Source of the DNA: Synechococcus sp. ROS8604
GTDB taxonomy: Bacteria; Cyanobacteriota; Cyanobacteriia; PCC-6307; Cyanobiaceae
DNA length: 64,000 nt
NCBI RefSeq assembly: GCF_014279655.1
Contig: NZ_CP047946.1
Coordinates: 868,001-932,000, forward strand
Direction of reading: 5' to 3'
The notes beneath the pieces were generated by a model. It made no database searches. It was not told where the DNA came from and saw only the letters and a program-made list of their open reading frames with translations. Positions within the stretch are counted from its first letter, which is position 1. Every line of letters starts with the position of its first letter. A program made the translations under genes and the position numbers. This document shows, in pieces, positions 43,870-52,513 of the stretch.

Positions 43870-45423
43870 ATGTCTGTAATCACTCGTTTTCCCTCTGCTG
43901 TTCTTTCAGCTGTGTTCTTTGCTTGTAGCGGTTCTGCGCTTCATGCCGCTGATGTTGTGCCAAAGGGCTACAACACGCCTATTCCCGTCGATGTTCTGAC
44001 GCCAGACACGGTGAAGACTCGGCTTGGCACCTTTAAGTATTTTGATGGTTTTCCTGATGACGAGACGATGCGAAAGGCACGGCGTCAGGTGGATTTAGGC
44101 CGTGGTGTGCAGACGTTCTTGAATTTCATGCCAGCGGCATCTTTGGAGATGCTGTATGTGGGCCATCGTGATGGCTATGGCCTGAAGCCGAATCGCGATA
44201 TTGGCCTTTTTGATGAGTTGATGAGTGCTAAGTCTCTTTGGCTCACGGGAAACACCGATACGGTCTACGCCTCAGCTTTCCTCGATCTCAGCGATGGTCC
44301 GGTCGTTGTGGAAGTTCCACCTGGTACGGGCCCTGGAACGTTAAACGATGCTTTTTTCCGCTTTGTGGTGGATATGGGAGGTCCCGGTCCTGACAAAGGT
44401 AAGGGAGGGAAGTACCTCATTCTTGGGCCTGGTCACCAGGAGCCTGCAGCCACCGATGGCTTTTTCGTTGCCAGGACTCCGAGCATCATCAATTGGTTGA
44501 TTCTTCGTGGTTTTCTTGATGATCAAGGACAGCCTGATACGGCACGTGAAAGCTTTAAAAATGGCTTGAAGGTGTATTCCTACGCCATGCGGGCTAATCC
44601 TCAAGCCAACTCTTTCAAAAACCTCACTGATTGGACGGTAAATACCATTCATGCCAATAATTTCAGGTTCTACGAAGAACTGAATGAGGTGATTCAGCGC
44701 GAGCCCTCTGAGATGTTCTCTCCAGAGCTTCTAGGGATGGCGTCAGCGATTGGAATTCAAAAAGGAAAACCATTTGCCCCGAATGCGGAGCAAAAAGCAC
44801 TGCTTACAGAATCTGTAGCGATTGGTAATGCCACGGCGCGTTCGATCCTATTTTCTCCTCAGGATCCCAAGGCTTATATCTACCCAGGGAAAGCTGGTTA
44901 TTGGCAAACAGGCTTTCCAGGAGGCAGCCACGAGTATCTCGTGGACAAAGGAAATGGAGGGCGCGATATGGATGGACGCACCCTGTTCTTCTATCTCGCC
45001 ACGGTGAATACACCGGCAATGGCCCTCGAGCTTCCAGGTGTGGGGTCGCAATATGCATTCACCTCTCGCGATGGCAATGGTGCCTATCTCGATGGAGCGA
45101 ACATCTACAAACTCACGGTGCCGGCAAATGTTCCGGCGAGACGTTTCTGGTCGTTTGTCGTCTATGACCCCCAGACCCGTTCGATGTTGCAAAGCAAGGA
45201 ATCGCCCTATCCAAGCAAAAACAACAAACGCAATCAGGACATGGTGAGCAACGCTGATGGCAGCGTTGATCTCTATTTTGGTCCAGAGCCTCCAGCGGGC
45301 CAGGAGGCGAATTGGGTGAAAACCGTTCCTGGTAAAGGTTGGTTTGGAATCTTCCGTTTGTATGGACCTGAGCAAGCTTGGTTCGACCGGACCTGGAAGC
45401 TGGGTTCGATCGAGCAGATTTAA
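43870..45423 (+). CDS. Exported DUF1254/DUF1214 protein, long type (2)
   Basis: 517 residues, close in sequence to the preceding gene. The signal peptide (AVLSAVFFACSGSALHA) precedes PIPVDVLTPDTVKTRLGTFK, FLNFMPAASLEMLYVGHRDG, LTGNTDTVYASAFLDL, RFWSFVVYDPQTRSMLQ and NADGSVDLYFGPEPPAGQ. It starts 37 bases after the previous stop, so the pair is probably one operon, closed by the terminator at 45448-45479. Four tandem family members suggest repeated local duplication. Related proteins are often annotated only by DUF number. Confidence 0.9.
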   Translation: MSVITRFPSAVLSAVFFACSGSALHAADVVPKGYNTPIPVDVLTPDTVKTRLGTFKYFDGFPDDETMRKARRQVDLGRGVQTFLNFMPAASLEMLYVGHRDGYGLKPNRDIGLFDELMSAKSLWLTGNTDTVYASAFLDLSDGPVVVEVPPGTGPGTLNDAFFRFVVDMGGPGPDKGKGGKYLILGPGHQEPAATDGFFVARTPSIINWLILRGFLDDQGQPDTARESFKNGLKVYSYAMRANPQANSFKNLTDWTVNTIHANNFRFYEELNEVIQREPSEMFSPELLGMASAIGIQKGKPFAPNAEQKALLTESVAIGNATARSILFSPQDPKAYIYPGKAGYWQTGFPGGSHEYLVDKGNGGRDMDGRTLFFYLATVNTPAMALELPGVGSQYAFTSRDGNGAYLDGANIYKLTVPANVPARRFWSFVVYDPQTRSMLQSKESPYPSKNNKRNQDMVSNADGSVDLYFGPEPPAGQEANWVKTVPGKGWFGIFRLYGPEQAWFDRTWKLGSIEQI

Positions 45424-45447
45424 GCGAGGTTGATTCTTATTCCCTCG

Positions 45448-45479
45448 TCAGGAACCAAGGTTTTGGTTCCTGATTTTTT
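45448..45479 (+). terminator. Intrinsic terminator after the long DUF1254 pair
   Basis: TCAGGAACCAA-GGTT-TTGGTTCCTGA is a perfect 11-bp stem with a 4-base loop followed by TTTTTT. It lies 25 bases after the stop codon at 45423. Confidence 0.9.
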
Positions 45480-45668
45480 ATGGATTATTGTTGTAGGAGA
45501 CTCGCTAATCATGACTGTCCGGTTATAGCCACTGATAGATGTTTCGCGAAGCCTGTCATGCTGTCCCCATTGCCTGGTCCCGTGCGTGCAAAATCTATGC
45601 CCTGACCGTGGGAATGTATTGCTTGTTTCTTTAAAATTGAAGGCGGTTAATATATTTTAAGAGATCCA

Positions 45669-46976
45669 ATGGCTGCCAAAACGTCATACGATGTTGTGAT
45701 CATTGGAGGTGGATTTGCTGGCGTAACTGCGGCGCGAGATCTTCAGAAGAGAGGGCTGAGCACCATTGTGCTCGAGGCGCGAGATCGCTTGGGAGGTCGC
45801 ACCTTCTATGAAGAGCGCAATGGCTTTCATGTTGAACTTGGCGGCACATGGATTCACTGGACTCAGCCGTTTGTATGGGCTGAGAAAGAACGCTATGGGC
45901 TTGAGGTTCAGGAAACACCAGGATGTGTTGCTGAGCGCATCGCGATCAAGATCGATGGAAAGGTTCAGGAGCTGCAGGAGGCCCAACTGGGTGAATTTGT
46001 TGAAGGGTTCGAGCATTTCTTTGCCGAGTCAAAGGGGGTTTGGGAGCGCCCCTATGACATTCACCACTGCTGGGAGGCTGTATGTGAACGGGATGCGCTG
46101 ACGGTTGCTGACCGTCTCAATGCTCTTGATCTCACCCCTTTGCAGCGCACGAGTCTTGGTGGCTTCTTAGAGATCCTCTCCATGAATCAACCGCAAAATG
46201 CCTCCTATGTGGAGATGATGCGCACCTGGTCACTGACGGCTTGGAACTATCAGTTGTTTAACGACACAGCGGCCCGCTACAAACTCACAAAAGGCACAGC
46301 TGCACTCGTGGAGGCGATCACCCGAGATGGTGGTTTTGAGGTGGCGCTTAGCACTGCAGTGCGCTCTGTGCAACACACCAGCGAAGGGGTGAGCGTCACG
46401 ACGGAGTCTGGGGAGCGGCTAATGGCACAGCGTGCAGTGGTGACTGTTCCTTTAAATGTGCTCCACAACCTGCACTTTGATCCGCCCCTCTCTGAGGTGA
46501 AGCTGGAGGCTTCGAAGCTCAAGCATGTTGGGGGTGGTTGCAAGGTGTTTTTTGAAGTGGGAGGCGACCCCGGTGCGGTGATGACCCTGTCTCGTTCAAC
46601 GGACTCACCCCTCATCGGCAGCTTCACTTACAAGCGTGGTGAAAAGCATTCGGTGCTTGCTGGTTTCAGCCTTGAACCTGATGCGTTGGAAAAATCGGTT
46701 GATGAGTGGCAGCCCGTTTTGGAGGAATTTATTCCAGGGGTCAAAGTGCTCTCCACCTTTGGCCATGATTGGGGTGGAGACGATCTCTCGCAAGGCAGCT
46801 GGTGCACCTATCGCCCCGGAACGGTTGCACGATTCACAGACGAGTTACCACGCCAGGAAGGTCATCTGTACTTTGCCTCTGGTGATCATGCCCAGGGATG
46901 GCGAGGATTTATTGAGGGAGCGATTGCCAGTGGATCGCGTACGGCCGTTCAAGTTGCTGAAAGCCTCAGGACTTGA
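45669..46976 (+). CDS. FAD-dependent amine oxidase
   Basis: 435 residues. The FAD-binding dinucleotide fold is at the very N-terminus (VVIIGGGFAGVTAARDL), followed by the second signature EARDRLGGRTF and, near the C-terminus, the FAD-closing motif YFASGDHAQGWRGFIEGAI. The protein fits the flavin-containing monoamine oxidase family, which oxidises primary or polyamine substrates to aldehyde, ammonia and hydrogen peroxide. The substrate cannot be told from the sequence. No signal peptide is present, so it is cytoplasmic. A TTAATATATTTTA stretch before the ATG could hold a -10 element. The gene faces the convergent outer-membrane protein gene with 20 bases between the stops. Confidence 0.9.
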   Translation: MAAKTSYDVVIIGGGFAGVTAARDLQKRGLSTIVLEARDRLGGRTFYEERNGFHVELGGTWIHWTQPFVWAEKERYGLEVQETPGCVAERIAIKIDGKVQELQEAQLGEFVEGFEHFFAESKGVWERPYDIHHCWEAVCERDALTVADRLNALDLTPLQRTSLGGFLEILSMNQPQNASYVEMMRTWSLTAWNYQLFNDTAARYKLTKGTAALVEAITRDGGFEVALSTAVRSVQHTSEGVSVTTESGERLMAQRAVVTVPLNVLHNLHFDPPLSEVKLEASKLKHVGGGCKVFFEVGGDPGAVMTLSRSTDSPLIGSFTYKRGEKHSVLAGFSLEPDALEKSVDEWQPVLEEFIPGVKVLSTFGHDWGGDDLSQGSWCTYRPGTVARFTDELPRQEGHLYFASGDHAQGWRGFIEGAIASGSRTAVQVAESLRT

Positions 46977-46996
46977 AAGGCAAGAGCGCACTTGTA

Positions 46997-48070
46997 TCAG
47001 TCAAACAACCAGCGCAGTCCTAGGTTCACGCCGCTTTGGTCCACGCTGTAGGCGTTGCCTCCGCCTCCGGCGTAATCAAGCCCGAAGTACTTATAGGAAA
47101 GGGAGATTTGGGCTGAGTTTCCAAGGGCGTAGGCAATGCCTGCCTGCGCCGTTCCGCTCAGATCCTGTTCTCCGCTTAAGCCAAACCCGCCGGCATCCAG
47201 GTAGGCAAACGCCTGCCAGTCTTCACTGATGGCATAAGTGCCGAAGGCACCGATCAACGGTTGCACCCAGGTGTTACCCCAGCTTTCGCTGGAGGATTTC
47301 TCCAGTTCACGCGTGTTCTCGCGGCTTATACGTCGCCCCTCCACGGAGACGGTGGTCTCGTTGCGAACGGACCAGCTGGTGTTGAGGTTGGCGTCGATCA
47401 CTCGGGCTCCAAGCAGGCCAAGGAAACTGCTACTTCCTTTTTTCATCCGTGGTTTCTGAATCGCTCCTGCTCGGTAGCGGAAGGCCAGATCAACGATGGT
47501 TTGATTGACATCAGCGTCAACATCTAGATCTCCATCGACGCGAATCGTGCGCTGTCTGAGTGCAGATGGAAGTCCGAGCTGATTGCGCAAGGGGTTCGTT
47601 GTTTCCTTAAAGAAGGATTTGGATCCGCTTCCGGACTGGCTCCCGTGATTGACACCGGCCATGAACCCGAATCGGCCATATTCAACTTGTGCTTTAAAGG
47701 TGAGCACTCCATCGAGCGAACTAAGCACATCCGAGAGGGATTGTTCCGCGCTACTTGTATTGCCGTTGATTGTTGTTGTGCTGTAAGTGGTTGGAACTAA
47801 GAAGGAATAGAGATCCAGGTACACACGCCAGCTGTCTTCCTCGTCTTGTTCCTGTTCGAGTTGCGTATCTTGATCACTCGCTTGACTGAGTACCAGGGGA
47901 GCAATTTCTTCTGTTTGTGAGATTTCAGGATCGACGTTGGCTACTACATCAGTCTCAATCTGAGCTTCATTGGCATCAACGATTTCTGCCGCAAGTAACG
48001 GTTTCATCGATGCTTCCACGCACAGCGTGCTTAGTGGAGCGATGAGAGCCAGGGGCAGAAAACGTGTCAC
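46997..48070 (-). CDS. Predicted outer-membrane beta-barrel protein (357 aa)
   Basis: A signal peptide (MTRFLPLALIAPLSTLCVEA) is followed by an acidic, Gln/Glu-rich linker (~30-75). The remaining ~280 residues show alternating hydrophobic and polar residues and many Gly, Asn and aromatic residues, the pattern of beta-strands in an outer-membrane barrel. The C-terminus ends NLGLRWLFD with a near-terminal Phe. No signature identifies the substrate. Because the gene is divergent from the next barrel-like gene (starts 48070 and 48212), the 140-base gap probably holds promoters for both. Confidence 0.7.
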   Translation of the reverse strand: MTRFLPLALIAPLSTLCVEASMKPLLAAEIVDANEAQIETDVVANVDPEISQTEEIAPLVLSQASDQDTQLEQEQDEEDSWRVYLDLYSFLVPTTYSTTTINGNTSSAEQSLSDVLSSLDGVLTFKAQVEYGRFGFMAGVNHGSQSGSGSKSFFKETTNPLRNQLGLPSALRQRTIRVDGDLDVDADVNQTIVDLAFRYRAGAIQKPRMKKGSSSFLGLLGARVIDANLNTSWSVRNETTVSVEGRRISRENTRELEKSSSESWGNTWVQPLIGAFGTYAISEDWQAFAYLDAGGFGLSGEQDLSGTAQAGIAYALGNSAQISLSYKYFGLDYAGGGGNAYSVDQSGVNLGLRWLFD

Positions 48071-48211
48071 GTATGGAGTTGAGATTCGCTGAAACTTAGG
48101 CGGGGCAATTTGTTATTGCTGCTGAATCTGATCCCATTCGTGCTGATTTTTGTGGGATGCCCTTGTCGGCTTGGTTTGATGCAATAAAACTCAATCGGTT
48201 TTTGGATCAAA

Positions 48212-49225
48212 TTGATGATTTCGCGTTTCCGTGGGCGTTTAGGCCTTGCATGGCTGCTTGGATGTGCGGCCCTTCTGGCCCCTTCCGTTGCTGAGGCGCA
48301 AGAGAAGTCTGATTTTTTGGTCGCTGACCCTGTTGATTTTGATTTCACGCCTCTCGTCCACAGTGAAATTGCACAGGCTTCTGCAGACGGTCAACCTCCT
48401 GGTACGGATAATCAACCGGTCACGGTGACTCCAGGCGAATCGGTTGCTGCGGAGGAGGGTTCATTGGCGAAGGCGGCGCAAAACCCGATTGCCAGTTTGA
48501 TCAGCCTTCCCATTCAGTGGAACAGCACTCCAAATACGCAATGGGCGCCGAATCTTTTGGACCCCAAGGCCAAGCAGAATCAGACTCAAAATGTAGTCAA
48601 TGTTCAGCCGGTTATTCCCTTCAAGGTGAGCGATGGCCTGACATTGGTCACACGTACGATTGTGCCTTTTATTTCCCAGCCGTGGGTTGGCGGTACCTCG
48701 ATTCAGGCACTTGGAGATATCAATCCATCGGTGTTCTTGGTACCCACGTTGAAAGGCAATTTCACGGTTGGTGTGGGACCCACCGTGGTTCTCCCAACAG
48801 CTACTGACAGTAGGCTTAGTTCTGGGCAGTGGAGTGCTGGTCCAACAGGCGTTTTGGTTTACACAAAAGGAAAAATCGTTGCCGGTGGTTTGATTAATAA
48901 CATTTGGTCATTCGCTGGAGATGGCAAGAAAAATGATGTCAATAAAATGTTGATCCAGCCTTTTTTGAATTACAACCTTCCTAAGGGGTGGTATTTGACC
49001 AGCTCTCCAATTATTACTGCAAATTGGAATACCCCTGATAATAAGGGTTGGACAGTTCCTGTTGGTGCTGGCTTTGGTCGCGTTTTTGTGCTCGGGAAGC
49101 AGCCAGTCAATGCTTCTCTTAGCGCTTATTACAACGCAATTAAGCCAGAGGTTGCTGGCGAAACTCTCATCGGCGATTGGACATTACGTGCACAGGTTCA
49201 GTTCTTGTTCCCAACTGGTAGCTAA
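48212..49225 (+). CDS. Exported transporter-like protein, MetA/neuromedin-U-like (337 aa)
   Basis: A signal peptide (RLGLAWLLGCAALLAPSVAE, then AQ) leads to a Gln/Pro-rich linker and a beta-rich C-terminal ~230 residues. These carry repeated motifs of the type VQPVIPFKVSDGLTLVTRTI, FTVGVGPTVVLPTATD and LIQPFLNYNLPKGWYLTSSP, ending in FLFPTGS. This pattern is that of proteins often annotated as neuromedin U or phenol-degradation MetA-like, which are probably outer-membrane channels. The transported compound is not known. ATG 48215 is an alternative start one codon in. Confidence 0.75.
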   Translation: MMISRFRGRLGLAWLLGCAALLAPSVAEAQEKSDFLVADPVDFDFTPLVHSEIAQASADGQPPGTDNQPVTVTPGESVAAEEGSLAKAAQNPIASLISLPIQWNSTPNTQWAPNLLDPKAKQNQTQNVVNVQPVIPFKVSDGLTLVTRTIVPFISQPWVGGTSIQALGDINPSVFLVPTLKGNFTVGVGPTVVLPTATDSRLSSGQWSAGPTGVLVYTKGKIVAGGLINNIWSFAGDGKKNDVNKMLIQPFLNYNLPKGWYLTSSPIITANWNTPDNKGWTVPVGAGFGRVFVLGKQPVNASLSAYYNAIKPEVAGETLIGDWTLRAQVQFLFPTGS

Positions 49226-49255
49226 GCCCTTCTACTGTCATTGATGATGCTCATG

Positions 49256-49287
49256 GCAGGGTGTAAAAATTGATCTTTTCACCCTGC
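49256..49287 (+). terminator. Hairpin downstream of the transporter-like gene
   Basis: GCAGGGTG and CACCCTGC form an 8-bp stem, extended by AAAA/TTTT with one bulged T. It lies 30 bases past the stop at 49225. There is no T-run after it, so its efficiency as a terminator is uncertain. Confidence 0.45.
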
Positions 49288-49382
49288 ATCTGTTGGTTGC
49301 CGTGGTTGGGATGATGCTTCTAAAGGATCGAATTAGCATGCTTTTAGATTTGGATTGAGTCTACTTTAAAACTATTCTTTTC

Positions 49383-50231
49383 ATGAGCAATCAACACGGT
49401 CGAATGATTATTATTCCATCAGGTGAATACTTAATCGGTTCCGATTCTTTTTATCCAGAAGAAGCGCCTGTTCGTTCTATTCAAATCAAGTCTTTCAAGA
49501 TCGACGAAACTCCTGTTACCAATAGCGAGTATTCGTGTTTTGTCTCTGAGACTGGATACGTCACGGTCTCTGAAAAGCCGCCCGATCCTGTCTTGTATCC
49601 CAATCTTCCGCCTGATCAACAGAAGCCAGAATCAGCGGTGTTTATTCCGCCTCCTCCAACGCTGGATCGCAATCAACCAATGTCTTGGTGGGCCTTGATC
49701 GAAGGAGCCGATTGGCGGCATCCCCAGGGGCCTGATTCCAGCATCGCCGACAAGATGGATCACCCTGTGGTTCATCTTGCTTATGAAGACGCCCTTGCTT
49801 ACGCCCAATGGATTGGCAAACGTTTACCGACTGCTGATGAATGGGAGGTGGCTGCCAGAGGTGGCTTGGTTCAGCAGAACTATTCCTGGGGTGCGGAGAT
49901 GACTCCAGGTGGTCAGTGGCTTGCCAATGTTTGGCAAGGAGCGTTCCCTTGGACAAATGAACAGACGGACGGATGGTTCTGGACGTCTCCGGTGGGATCG
50001 TTTCCCGCTAACGGCTACGGCCTTGTCGACATGTGCGGCAATGTTTGGGAGTGGACCTCCACGTTGTTTCCGGTTCCCAAAGGTGAGCAGGAGCGTCGGA
50101 TCATCAAAGGTGGATCCTTCCTTTGTGCTGAGAACTACTGCCATCGCTTCAGGCCAGCGGCTTTGATGGGACAAACAACTGATACAGCAACCTGCCATAT
50201 GGGATTCCGTTGTGCGGCGGATTCAGCCTGA
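49383..50231 (+). CDS. Formylglycine-generating enzyme
   Basis: 282 residues with the full SUMF1/FGE-sulfatase fold: ETPVTNSEYSCFVSETGY near the start, the central AYEDALAYAQWIGKRLPTAD and EWEVAARGG, GNVWEWTST, and the C-terminal KGGSFLCAENYCHRFRPA with GFRCAADS. Both Cys residues of the active-site pair (FLC and NYC) are present, so it should be a genuine FGE and not one of the non-catalytic relatives. It oxidises the Cys in CxPxR motifs of sulfatases to formylglycine. No signal peptide, as expected for bacterial FGE. The matching substrate, a Cys-type sulfatase, lies at 56280-58598. Confidence 0.92.
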   Translation: MSNQHGRMIIIPSGEYLIGSDSFYPEEAPVRSIQIKSFKIDETPVTNSEYSCFVSETGYVTVSEKPPDPVLYPNLPPDQQKPESAVFIPPPPTLDRNQPMSWWALIEGADWRHPQGPDSSIADKMDHPVVHLAYEDALAYAQWIGKRLPTADEWEVAARGGLVQQNYSWGAEMTPGGQWLANVWQGAFPWTNEQTDGWFWTSPVGSFPANGYGLVDMCGNVWEWTSTLFPVPKGEQERRIIKGGSFLCAENYCHRFRPAALMGQTTDTATCHMGFRCAADSA

Positions 50232-50324
50232 GATGTGAGTTGATCCGAATCGTGCTCAATTCATCCCTTCCGATGTTTGCTGTCGAATCCAGTAGCTAAT
50301 GCTTAGGGAAGTTTTTGTTCTCTA

Positions 50325-51179
50325 ATGCCCCGGCTTGAAACCAGTCTGTTGATCTTGGCTTTGCTCGGTGGGGGGCTGCCGCTTGGAGGTCCTGTTCAAG
50401 CCGCGGATGCACCAAGCCACTGTGAATCCAACGTGGGATCCCCTTCTGATCTGAAGGAGCTGAAACACGGTCTTGTGCAGGGCTACCTCGCACAGGACAC
50501 TCTTCCTGATTCCTTAAAGCTGCTTGCTCCGCCGCCTGCTCCAGGATCAGCGGCACAGGCGCTCGATGATGAGTACGCCAACCTCAACATTGCTCTTCAG
50601 GAGACCCCACGCTGGAACCAAGCCGCAACGGATGCCGATCTCAACTTCCCTGCTGCTGCGGCAATTTTTTCCTGCAGTTTGGGAGTTGAGATTTCTGAGG
50701 AGCGAACCCCCAGGCTGTACACGCTCCTGCGTCGCTCACTGACCGACGCGGGACTTGCTTCTTACAAAGCAAAGATGCACTACCAACGGCCTAGGCCATT
50801 CGTGAGCAATAGACAGTCGATCTGCACCCCTGAAGATGAGTCGATACTCCGATCCGACGGCTCTTATCCGTCGGGGCACACATCAGTGGGCTGGGCCTGG
50901 GCTCTGATCCTCAGTGAGATTGCTCCAAGCCAACAGGATCAAATTCTCCAACGCGGGATTGAGTATGGAAAGAGCCGAAACGTCTGCAATGTGCACTGGT
51001 ACAGCGACGTGCAAGCGGGGCAGCTCATCGGCTCAGCAACCGTGGCCCAACTGCACGCCAACCCCGTCTTTCGCGCTGATTTACGAGCAGCAGCAGCAGA
51101 AATCAAGGCGCAACAAGCGCTGAATCAAAACGCAAACGGCATCGACTGCGAGCTCGAGCAACAAGCGCTGCGTCCCTGA
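50325..51179 (+). CDS. Class A acid phosphatase (PAP2 family)
   Basis: 284 residues. A signal peptide (LLILALLGGGLPLGGPVQAA) indicates export. The three PAP2 motifs are complete: KAKMHYQRPRPF, the class A signature GSYPSGHTSVGWA, and RNVCNVHWYSDVQAG with the catalytic His. These phosphatases remove phosphate from many organic esters in the periplasm, as in PhoN-type enzymes. Cys residues in the N-terminal and middle parts may form disulfides. It is the first of three phosphate-related genes: the lipid kinase starts 23 bases after its stop and is followed by a metallophosphoesterase. Confidence 0.92.
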   Translation: MPRLETSLLILALLGGGLPLGGPVQAADAPSHCESNVGSPSDLKELKHGLVQGYLAQDTLPDSLKLLAPPPAPGSAAQALDDEYANLNIALQETPRWNQAATDADLNFPAAAAIFSCSLGVEISEERTPRLYTLLRRSLTDAGLASYKAKMHYQRPRPFVSNRQSICTPEDESILRSDGSYPSGHTSVGWAWALILSEIAPSQQDQILQRGIEYGKSRNVCNVHWYSDVQAGQLIGSATVAQLHANPVFRADLRAAAAEIKAQQALNQNANGIDCELEQQALRP

Positions 51180-51202
51180 ACGACCTATCCCATGACCAAG
51201 CC

Positions 51203-52513
51203 ATGCCCTCAACCCTTGTCCTGAACGCTGATTTAGACGTCTGCCCAGCCCTTGGGACGTGGATCATCAACAACACCCAACTGCTATCTGGGTTTTCACT
51301 CTTGATCGCAGAAGACGTGCTGCAGGAGCTTGCGAAGCGCTATCCCTTGCAGGGCCTCTCGATCGTTCAGGCTCGGGCGATTCGCCAAGGCGGAGATATT
51401 GCGATGGCCGCCACGATCCTCAACGGTGAGATCAGTGGTCTCATTCACTTTCCCTCTCCACCTGAACGTCATGCCAGGGATGTGCTGTCTGAGCCGTTGG
51501 TTCGTGCAGCACTGCTCCAAGACCTACCGATCGCCCTGAACCCAGCCACGGCATCGGCGTTGATGCAGGGCGTGAAAAGAAGCCGCAGGGGGTATCTGAT
51601 TTTTAATCCCGTCTCCGGTCAAGGAGATCCTGAAGCGGAGCTGGCCGAAATTCGCTCTTATCTTGAACCGCAGTTCATGCTGCAGATTTGGAAGACGCGA
51701 CCCGATCGAGACCCCGCCGAACAAGCCAAAGACTTGATCAAGGAGATCAATGCCTTTGATGCTGAAGGGGAGGGAGATTCGATCATCATTGCCTCGGGCG
51801 GCGATGGCACGGTTGGTGCCGTTGCTAGTGCCCTTCAAAACAGCAATATTCCCCTTGGCATCATTCCCCGTGGCACCGCCAATGCCTTTTCGGTTGCGCT
51901 GGGAATTCCTACAGGATTGAAGGCCGCTTGCACCAATTTGCTCCTTGGCAACCTGCGTCGGGTTGATGTTGCTCTGTGCAACAACCGACCGATGATTTTG
52001 TTGGCTGGCCTCGGCTTTGAGGCAGGAATGGTGGATAAAGCGAGCCGTGAATTAAAGAACATTCTCGGACCCATGGCCTACATTTTTTCAGGTGCCCGGC
52101 AGCTGGTGGATCAGCAACCTTTCCACGCCACGATGCAGATTGATGGAAAGGACTACAGGCTTGATGCCAGCGCGATCACGATGGCCAATGCCGCTCCGGC
52201 CACATCCGTGATGGCCCAGGGTTTTGGAGAGGTGATTCCGGACGATGGATTGCTCGAGGTGATTGTCGCTTCTCCGAAGGACCGCATCAGTGGGCTTTCT
52301 GTGCTCTCAAGTCTTGCTTGGTCAGCGATCATGAGCAGTAGCGCCAATCACAACAACAACATTGCTTGTTTTCGAACCAAAGAACTACAAATTGAACTGG
52401 ATGATGTTCAGAAATTGGTGATCGATGGTGAGGTTCTCGATGCGAAAAGTATTACTTTGAGTGTGAATCCTGGAGCCCTGCAGGTGGTTGCTCCAATCCC
52501 CTTGAAATCTTGA
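51203..52513 (+). CDS. Diacylglycerol-kinase-family lipid kinase with MGS-like N-terminal domain
   Basis: 436 residues. Residues ~1-120 resemble the methylglyoxal-synthase-like fold (LLIAEDVLQELAKRY, LNGEISGLIHFPSPPERHAR, LQDLPIALNPATA). A YegS/DagK catalytic domain follows: GYLIFNPVSGQGDPE, the nucleotide signature ASGGDGTVGAVAS, IPLGIIPRGTANAFSVALGI, and the C-terminal beta domain with LVIDGEVLDAKSI. It should phosphorylate a lipid such as diacylglycerol or sphingosine-like bases. The N-terminal domain may serve as a sensor. Its stop overlaps the TTG start of the metallophosphoesterase (TTGA). Confidence 0.88.
   Translation: MPSTLVLNADLDVCPALGTWIINNTQLLSGFSLLIAEDVLQELAKRYPLQGLSIVQARAIRQGGDIAMAATILNGEISGLIHFPSPPERHARDVLSEPLVRAALLQDLPIALNPATASALMQGVKRSRRGYLIFNPVSGQGDPEAELAEIRSYLEPQFMLQIWKTRPDRDPAEQAKDLIKEINAFDAEGEGDSIIIASGGDGTVGAVASALQNSNIPLGIIPRGTANAFSVALGIPTGLKAACTNLLLGNLRRVDVALCNNRPMILLAGLGFEAGMVDKASRELKNILGPMAYIFSGARQLVDQQPFHATMQIDGKDYRLDASAITMANAAPATSVMAQGFGEVIPDDGLLEVIVASPKDRISGLSVLSSLAWSAIMSSSANHNNNIACFRTKELQIELDDVQKLVIDGEVLDAKSITLSVNPGALQVVAPIPLKS

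Noticed and set aside
48067-48348. Minus-strand frame overlapping the barrel gene start by four bases
   Set aside because: The overlap looks like an operon join, but the product is basic, low in structure and lies across the signal peptide of the plus-strand transporter-like gene.
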